Assembly (NCBI GenBank): GCA_035552275.1 | Contig: DASZLR010000215.1 | Span: 1-14,103, forward strand | From: DASVLX01 sp035552275 | GTDB taxonomy: Bacteria; Actinomycetota; Actinomycetes; Mycobacteriales; Pseudonocardiaceae | DNA length: 14,103 nt | Direction: 5' to 3' | Shown: piece by piece, positions 14,072-14,103 of the stretch | How the letters are laid out: each line of letters begins with the position of its first letter | How positions within the stretch are numbered: the stretch's first letter is position 1 | Position numbers and translations under genes: made by a program | Notes under the pieces: model-generated | What the model was told of the DNA's origin: nothing | Databases searched by the model: none | What the model saw: the letters and a program-made list of their open reading frames with translations, nothing else

Positions 14072-14103
14072 ATGCAACTGAATGTGGACGACCAATCTCT
14101 GGT
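14072..14103 (+). CDS. Start of an unidentified gene, cut by the window edge
   Basis: ATG 14072 follows an AGGA ribosome site by 6 nt and opens a frame reading MQLNVDDQSL up to the edge. It lies 59 nt after the esterase stop on the same strand; no terminator-like hairpin is evident in between, so it may belong to the same transcript. Too short to identify. Confidence 0.4.
   Translation, partial: MQLNVDDQSL

Overview
This is a high-GC actinobacterial window. The large membrane arabinosyltransferase of the EmbA/B/C type points to an organism with an arabinogalactan cell wall. My best guess is the Pseudonocardiales/Mycobacteriales side of the Actinobacteria (a Pseudonocardiaceae-like genome); this rests on gene families, not on a marker gene. 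No rRNA, tRNA, CRISPR array, insertion sequence or phage gene was seen. There is no gene-free stretch over 300 bases.

Layout. (1) Positions 1-594, minus strand: 5' part of an AAA+ ATPase that runs off the left edge, preceded by an AT-rich cluster of palindromes (596-640). (2) About 648-4049, minus strand: the Emb-type arabinosyltransferase. (3) 4145-4861, plus strand: a Nudix-fold protein with a degenerate catalytic box and, behind it, a small membrane protein. (4) 4858-7358, minus strand: a tight three-gene cassette made of a one-helix membrane protein, a 453-residue two-domain protein ending in a degenerate Nudix-like domain, and a 232-residue Nudix-like protein. I cannot assign it to a described system; it is the best candidate for something new here. 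(5) 7382-10865, minus strand: a flavin-monooxygenase operon of two luciferase-like (LLM) enzymes, the last 58 codons of a lost ABC-transporter ATPase, and a GNAT acetyltransferase. Stop and start codons interlock (ATGA) on both sides of the ABC remnant. (6) 11043-11597, plus strand: a MarR-type regulator divergent from the monooxygenases. (7) 11546-12397, minus strand: an HSDL2-like short-chain dehydrogenase whose 3' end overlaps the MarR gene through a small tandem repeat. (8) 12525-14012, plus strand: a type-B carboxylesterase whose start codon lies in the last of three 17-bp repeats, with two tiny upstream ORFs chained to it by ATGA overlaps. (9) From 14072: the start of another gene.

How it fits together. 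Regions 5-8 look like a small catabolic or detoxification island: reduced-flavin oxidation, side-chain acetylation, carbonyl/alcohol oxidoreduction and ester hydrolysis, probably under the MarR regulator. The substrate cannot be read from the sequence. A transporter ATPase seems to have been deleted from the operon. Regions 3-4 bring together three Nudix-fold proteins that all lack one or both catalytic glutamates of the Nudix box, plus two small membrane proteins. This suggests nucleotide binding or sensing rather than hydrolysis, possibly at the membrane.
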